Source: Desulfovibrio sp.
Lineage (GTDB): Bacteria; Desulfobacterota; Desulfovibrionia; Desulfovibrionales; Desulfovibrionaceae
Assembly (NCBI GenBank): GCA_014804905.1
Contig: JAAUYX010000055.1
Span: 1-8,230 of the forward strand
DNA: 8,230 bases
Direction: 5' to 3'
In this document: positions 5,722 through 8,230 of the stretch, piece by piece
How the letters are laid out: every line of letters starts with the position of its first letter
Position numbering within the stretch: the stretch's first letter is position 1
Notes under the pieces: generated by a model
Told to the model about the DNA's origin: nothing
The model's database searches: none
Seen by the model: the letters and a program-made list of their open reading frames with translations, nothing else
Program-made: the position numbers and the translations under genes

Positions 5722-6393
5722 ATGCCCCGCTGCTTCCCCATTTTCTCGCGGCTGCTCCCCGTGGCGCTCCTCCTTGCCGCGCTGGCGCTGCCCGCGGACG
5801 TGCTGGCGCACCGGGTGAACATTTTCGCCTGGGTCGAAGGCGAGAACATCGTGGTGGAGTGCGGCTTCAACCGCGCCGCGCCCGTGCGCGGGGGCCTCGT
5901 CACCGTTTATGACGCCGGGGACGGCAAGGAACTGCTCCAGGGACGCACGGACGACAGGGGCGCCTTTGTGTTCGCCGTGCCCGAGGCCGTGCGCGTGGGG
6001 CATGGCCTGCGCATCGAAATCAATGCGGGCGAGGGCCATGTCAATGACTGGACCATGACCGCGCATGAAATCAACGAGGCCCGGGACCTGGGCCACGGTT
6101 TTCTTCAGGCCGCGCCCGAGGCCCCGGCCGCCAAGGCCCCGGCCAGCGCCACGACTTCGATAGTTCCCTCGCCGGAGGCCCAGGCCGCCCCAGCCCCGCT
6201 CACCGCCGCGGAAGTGCGGGCCATCGTGGGCGAATCCCTGAACGCGGGCCTTGCGCCCATCCGGCGGGAGCTCGCCGCGCTGTCCTCACCGGGGCCCTCG
6301 GTGCGCGATATCGTGGGCGGCCTCGGCTGGATCATGGGCCTCATCGGCATCGCCTGCTGGTTTATGGCGCGCCGCAAGCAGCAGAAGCCCTAG
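5722..6393 (+). CDS. nikL: NikL: membrane-anchored accessory component of nickel ECF transporter
   Basis: Takes the place of the small NikN/CbiN subunit in NikMLQO systems. It has 223 residues. An N-terminal signal peptide (about 1-29, ending DVLA) would be cut to expose H30 (HRVNIFAWVEGENI). A carboxypeptidase-regulatory-like beta domain follows (about 30-110, with GGLVTVYDAGDGKELLQGRT). Next come an Ala/Pro-rich linker (about 130-165), a short helix (ESLNAGLAPIRRELAAL) and one transmembrane helix (about 197-216) ending in a basic cytoplasmic tail (RRKQQKP). The ATG at 5722 is preceded by AGGAGG (5710-5715), inside the end of nikM. An ATG 20 codons upstream in frame was rejected because it lacks this site and spoils the signal peptide. 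Its role is probably to cap or load NikM from the periplasmic side; that is inference from NikN. Confidence 0.86.
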   Translation: MPRCFPIFSRLLPVALLLAALALPADVLAHRVNIFAWVEGENIVVECGFNRAAPVRGGLVTVYDAGDGKELLQGRTDDRGAFVFAVPEAVRVGHGLRIEINAGEGHVNDWTMTAHEINEARDLGHGFLQAAPEAPAAKAPASATTSIVPSPEAQAAPAPLTAAEVRAIVGESLNAGLAPIRRELAALSSPGPSVRDIVGGLGWIMGLIGIACWFMARRKQQKP

Positions 6394-6396
6394 TCC

Positions 6397-7137
6397 GTGG
6401 CAGCGCCGCTCCGAAGCATCGACCCGCGCGCCCGCCTCGCCGCGGCGGCCCTGCTCTCCGTGTGCGTGGCCGTGGCGCAGACGCTGGCCGCCTGCCTTCT
6501 CGGCCTCGGGCTCGGCCTCGCCCTGCTCGCCGCGGCGCGGCCGGACCTGCGGGAGCTCGGCCGCCGGGCTTGCGCCGTCAATATCTTCCTGCTCTTCCTC
6601 TGGTGCGTGACGCCCTGGACCACGCCGGGCAACGCGGTGTGGAGCCTCGGCCCGCTCACCGTGACCGGGGCGGGCCTCTGGCTCAGCCTGCTCGTGAGCC
6701 TCAAGGCCAACGCCATCTGCGCCATCTTCACCGCGCTCACCGCGGGCATGGACATCGCGACCCTCGGCCACGCCCTGAGGCGGCTCGGCTGCCCGCAGGG
6801 CCTGACCTGGCTCCTCCTCTTCATGGGGCGCTATATCCACGTCATCCGCGGGGAATGGCACGCGCTGATGACGGCCGCGCGCCTGCGCTGCTTCGTGCCC
6901 AAAAGCAACGCGCACACCTGGCGCACCCTCGCCACACTGCTCGGGCTTCTGCTCGTGCGCAGCCACGACCGCGCCCGCCGCGTCCACGAGGCCATGCTGC
7001 TCCGCTGCTTCACGGGCAGCTTCCGCCCGCTGGACACTTTCGCCTGGCGCGGCAGGGACACGGCCTTCAGCGTGGTGCTGGCCTGCTGCTGCGCCCTCAT
7101 CCTCTGTGCGGAACTCTACGGAGGCCCCCATGCCTGA
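6397..7137 (+). CDS. nikQ: NikQ/CbiQ: transmembrane coupling (EcfT) component
   Basis: T-component that links the ATPase to the metal-binding NikM. It has 246 residues, typical for CbiQ. The N-terminus has the family DPRARL (9-14), followed by about five to six hydrophobic helices. The cytoplasmic coupling motifs are TAARLRCF (159-166) and EAMLLRCFTG (198-207), with DRARRVHEAM between the membrane parts. Most relatives have Arg-Gly at the end of each coupling motif; here both read Arg-Cys. The start is a GTG three bases after the nikL stop, with no clear Shine-Dalgarno, so translational coupling to nikL is likely. No in-frame ATG fits the family start. The 3' end overlaps nikO by eight bases. 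Confidence 0.92.
   Translation: MAAPLRSIDPRARLAAAALLSVCVAVAQTLAACLLGLGLGLALLAAARPDLRELGRRACAVNIFLLFLWCVTPWTTPGNAVWSLGPLTVTGAGLWLSLLVSLKANAICAIFTALTAGMDIATLGHALRRLGCPQGLTWLLLFMGRYIHVIRGEWHALMTAARLRCFVPKSNAHTWRTLATLLGLLLVRSHDRARRVHEAMLLRCFTGSFRPLDTFAWRGRDTAFSVVLACCCALILCAELYGGPHA
7120..7124 (+). promoter_or_regulatory. Shine-Dalgarno that fixes the nikO start
   Basis: GGAGG five bases before the ATG at 7130, within the last codons of nikQ. It decides for this ATG over an in-frame GTG eight codons upstream. Confidence 0.8.
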
Positions 7138-7864
7138 CGCCGCGCCCCTGCTCGACATCCGCGACCTCTCTTTCGCCTATGCCGCGGGCGGCGCCAGCCG
7201 CGCGGCGCTCCATGATGTGAGCCTCACGCTCAAAGCCGGACAGCGCCTCGGCCTCTATGGGCCCAACGGCAGCGGCAAGACCACGCTCTTCCGCTGCATC
7301 ACCGGGCTTGAGACGCCGCAAAAGGGCGAAATCTTTCTCCACGGCGCGCCCGTCCGCACGGAAAAGGATTTTCGCGAGCTGCGCCGCGCCGTGGGTTATG
7401 TGCTCCAGAACGCCGACGACCAGCTTTTCTTCCCCACGGTGCTGGAAGACGTGGCCTTCGGCCCGCTCAATCTCGGCCTGGGAAACGCCGAAGCCCGCGC
7501 CCGCGCCGAAGAGACGCTCGGGAGCCTCGGCCTCGCGGACTACGCCGAGCGCCTCGCGCACCGCCTTTCCGGCGGCGAGAAAACGCTGGTGGCGCTCGCC
7601 ACGGTGCTCGCCATGCGGCCCGAGGCCCTGCTCCTCGACGAGCCCACCACGGGCCTAGACGCGGACGCGCGCGAGCGCATCATCGGCGTGCTCAACGATC
7701 TCTCCACGGCGCGCATCGTCATTTCCCACGACTGGGATTTTCTCGAGCGCGTGGCCGATGAAATCTGGGGCATGGACAAGGGCGTCCTGCGCACGGGCGT
7801 GCCCCTGCACGCGCACACGCACCGCCACGCCCATCCTCTTGGCGAAGTGCCGCACGGGCATTAG
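7130..7864 (+). CDS. nikO: NikO/CbiO: ATPase of nickel ECF transporter with His-rich tail
   Basis: Cytoplasmic ABC ATPase that powers metal uptake through NikQ and NikM. It has 244 residues. Walker A is GPNGSGKT (44-51), the Q-loop is Q93 in VLQNADDQLFFPTV, the ABC signature is LSGGE (146-150), Walker B is ALLLDE (166-171) with catalytic E171, the D-loop is GLD, and the switch histidine is H200. All catalytic parts are intact. The NADDQLFFPTVLEDVAFGPLN stretch is typical of ECF ATPases. The last 20 residues hold seven histidines (227, 229, 231, 233, 235, 242, 244) in an alternating HAHTHRHAH pattern, well suited to bind nickel. It overlaps nikQ by eight bases and is the last gene of the operon. 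A structured region follows. Confidence 0.95.
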   Translation: MPDAAPLLDIRDLSFAYAAGGASRAALHDVSLTLKAGQRLGLYGPNGSGKTTLFRCITGLETPQKGEIFLHGAPVRTEKDFRELRRAVGYVLQNADDQLFFPTVLEDVAFGPLNLGLGNAEARARAEETLGSLGLADYAERLAHRLSGGEKTLVALATVLAMRPEALLLDEPTTGLDADARERIIGVLNDLSTARIVISHDWDFLERVADEIWGMDKGVLRTGVPLHAHTHRHAHPLGEVPHGH

Positions 7865-7906
7865 GCGCCTGGCAGGGGGAGTGTCTCCTCCCTTGACGAC
7901 AGGCGC
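7865..7906 (+). terminator. Nested stem-loop after nikO, possible terminator without U-tract
   Basis: A perfect 7-bp outer stem, GCGCCTG/CAGGCGC (7865-7871 and 7900-7906), encloses an inner GGGGGAG/CTCCTCC stem (7875-7881 and 7885-7891, one G-U pair). It begins right after the nikO stop. Only GGCTTTAGCC follows, with no long U run, so it may terminate poorly or protect the 3' end. Its right arm overlaps the candidate promoter of the next gene. Confidence 0.38.
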
Positions 7907-7921
7907 GGCTTTAGCCACTAT
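7893..7921 (+). promoter_or_regulatory. Candidate sigma-70 promoter for the pseudouridine synthase gene
   Basis: TTGACG (-35, 7893-7898), a 17-base spacer, then CACTAT (-10, 7916-7921). The -35 is one base off consensus and the spacing is ideal. The expected start, about seven bases past the -10, falls at or beside the A of the ATG at 7928, so the mRNA could be leaderless. Confidence 0.48.
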
Positions 7922-7927
7922 GGCGGC

Positions 7928-8230
7928 ATGTCCGAGCTCGAAGCGGCTGCGGAACCCGGCCCGGCGGACGGTTCGCCCTTTCCCCCGGTGGAGCGGGCGG
8001 AAAGCGGCCAGAAACTCCTCCAATTTCTCCAGCGCAGGCTCAACCTGCCCCCTGCCCTGCTGCATCGCTGGGTGCGCACCGGGCAGGTGCGGCTCAATGG
8101 CCGCCGCGCCAAGCCCTTCGCCCGCGTGAGCGAGGGCGACCTCGTGCGCCTGCCCCCCTTCGCCGGGGCACTGGCGGCGCAGGCGGGCGCCCGGGTACCC
8201 GGAGCCCGCCAGTCCCCCTCCCCCGCCGCC
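7928..8230 (+). CDS. RluC/RluA-family pseudouridine synthase, N-terminal S4 domain (3' end cut by window edge)
   Basis: The frame from the ATG at 7928 stays open for all 101 codons to the right edge. Residues 24-78 form an S4 RNA-binding domain: ESGQKLLQFLQRRL, LLHRWVRTGQVRLNGRRAKP and VSEGDLVRLPP. The GQ-KL opening, R-TGQVR-N-RR core and GDLVRLPP end match the N-terminus of large-subunit rRNA pseudouridine synthases such as RluC. The catalytic domain would lie outside the window, so activity cannot be judged. The domain is followed by an Ala/Pro/Gly-rich stretch. No ATG, GTG or TTG lies in frame between the upstream stop (7862-7864) and 7928, so the start is well fixed, yet no Shine-Dalgarno is visible. 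An S4-only protein (Hsp15-like) is a less likely alternative. Confidence 0.85.
   Translation, partial: MSELEAAAEPGPADGSPFPPVERAESGQKLLQFLQRRLNLPPALLHRWVRTGQVRLNGRRAKPFARVSEGDLVRLPPFAGALAAQAGARVPGARQSPSPAA

Noticed and set aside
7106..7129. GTG at 7106 as the nikO start
   Set aside because: It has no ribosome site. The ATG at 7130 has GGAGG five bases upstream and gives the normal family N-terminus.
6286..7158. A 290-codon minus-strand open frame
   Set aside because: It is antisense to nikL and nikQ. The charged low-complexity composition is a codon-bias artefact.

Overview
The window is GC-rich with very strong third-position G/C bias. It reads as a chromosome segment of a sulfate-reducing deltaproteobacterium, most likely a Desulfovibrio relative. 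Evidence is the gene set ([FeFe]-hydrogenase maturase HydE, a five-component nickel uptake system of the NikKMLQO type, a FlgF of the Desulfovibrio kind) and a near-consensus sigma-54 promoter ahead of the flagellar gene. The organism assignment is inference from gene content. I see no mobile element, CRISPR array, tRNA or rRNA, and no gene-free stretch longer than 300 bases.

Left half, all on the minus strand (read right to left): hydE (3188-4153), fba encoding class II fructose-bisphosphate aldolase (2129-3055), gap encoding glyceraldehyde-3-phosphate dehydrogenase (1002-2003), then flgF (its 3' end runs off the left edge). A strong intrinsic terminator (936-974) closes the gap unit. A new transcript for flgF appears to start from a sigma-54 promoter (846-862). 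fba has its own candidate promoter (3126-3154) behind hydE. The fba-gap gap of 125 bases holds two hairpins, one of them a perfect 12-bp stem without a U-tract, which suggests RNA processing, stability or attenuation rather than a classic terminator.

Right half, plus strand: a compact operon nikK-nikM-nikL-nikQ-nikO (4286-7864) divergent from hydE across a 132-base intergenic region. The genes are nearly contiguous or overlapping. They form an energy-coupling-factor metal importer: NikM is the membrane substrate-binding subunit, NikQ the transmembrane coupling subunit, NikO the ATPase with a His-rich tail, and NikK and NikL two exported or membrane-anchored accessory proteins. Both accessory proteins are predicted to begin with histidine after signal peptide removal. 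Nickel is the expected substrate, for [NiFe] hydrogenase, but cobalt cannot be excluded from sequence alone.

Right edge: the first 101 codons of an RluC/RluA-type pseudouridine synthase (7928 onward). Its candidate promoter is placed so that transcription would begin at or next to the ATG, and no Shine-Dalgarno is visible.

The observations most worth following are the exposed N-terminal histidines of NikK and NikL, the loss of the NAD-specificity residues in GAPDH, the shared hydE/nik control region linking [FeFe]-hydrogenase maturation to nickel uptake, the sigma-54 flgF promoter, and the possible leaderless mRNA at the right edge.
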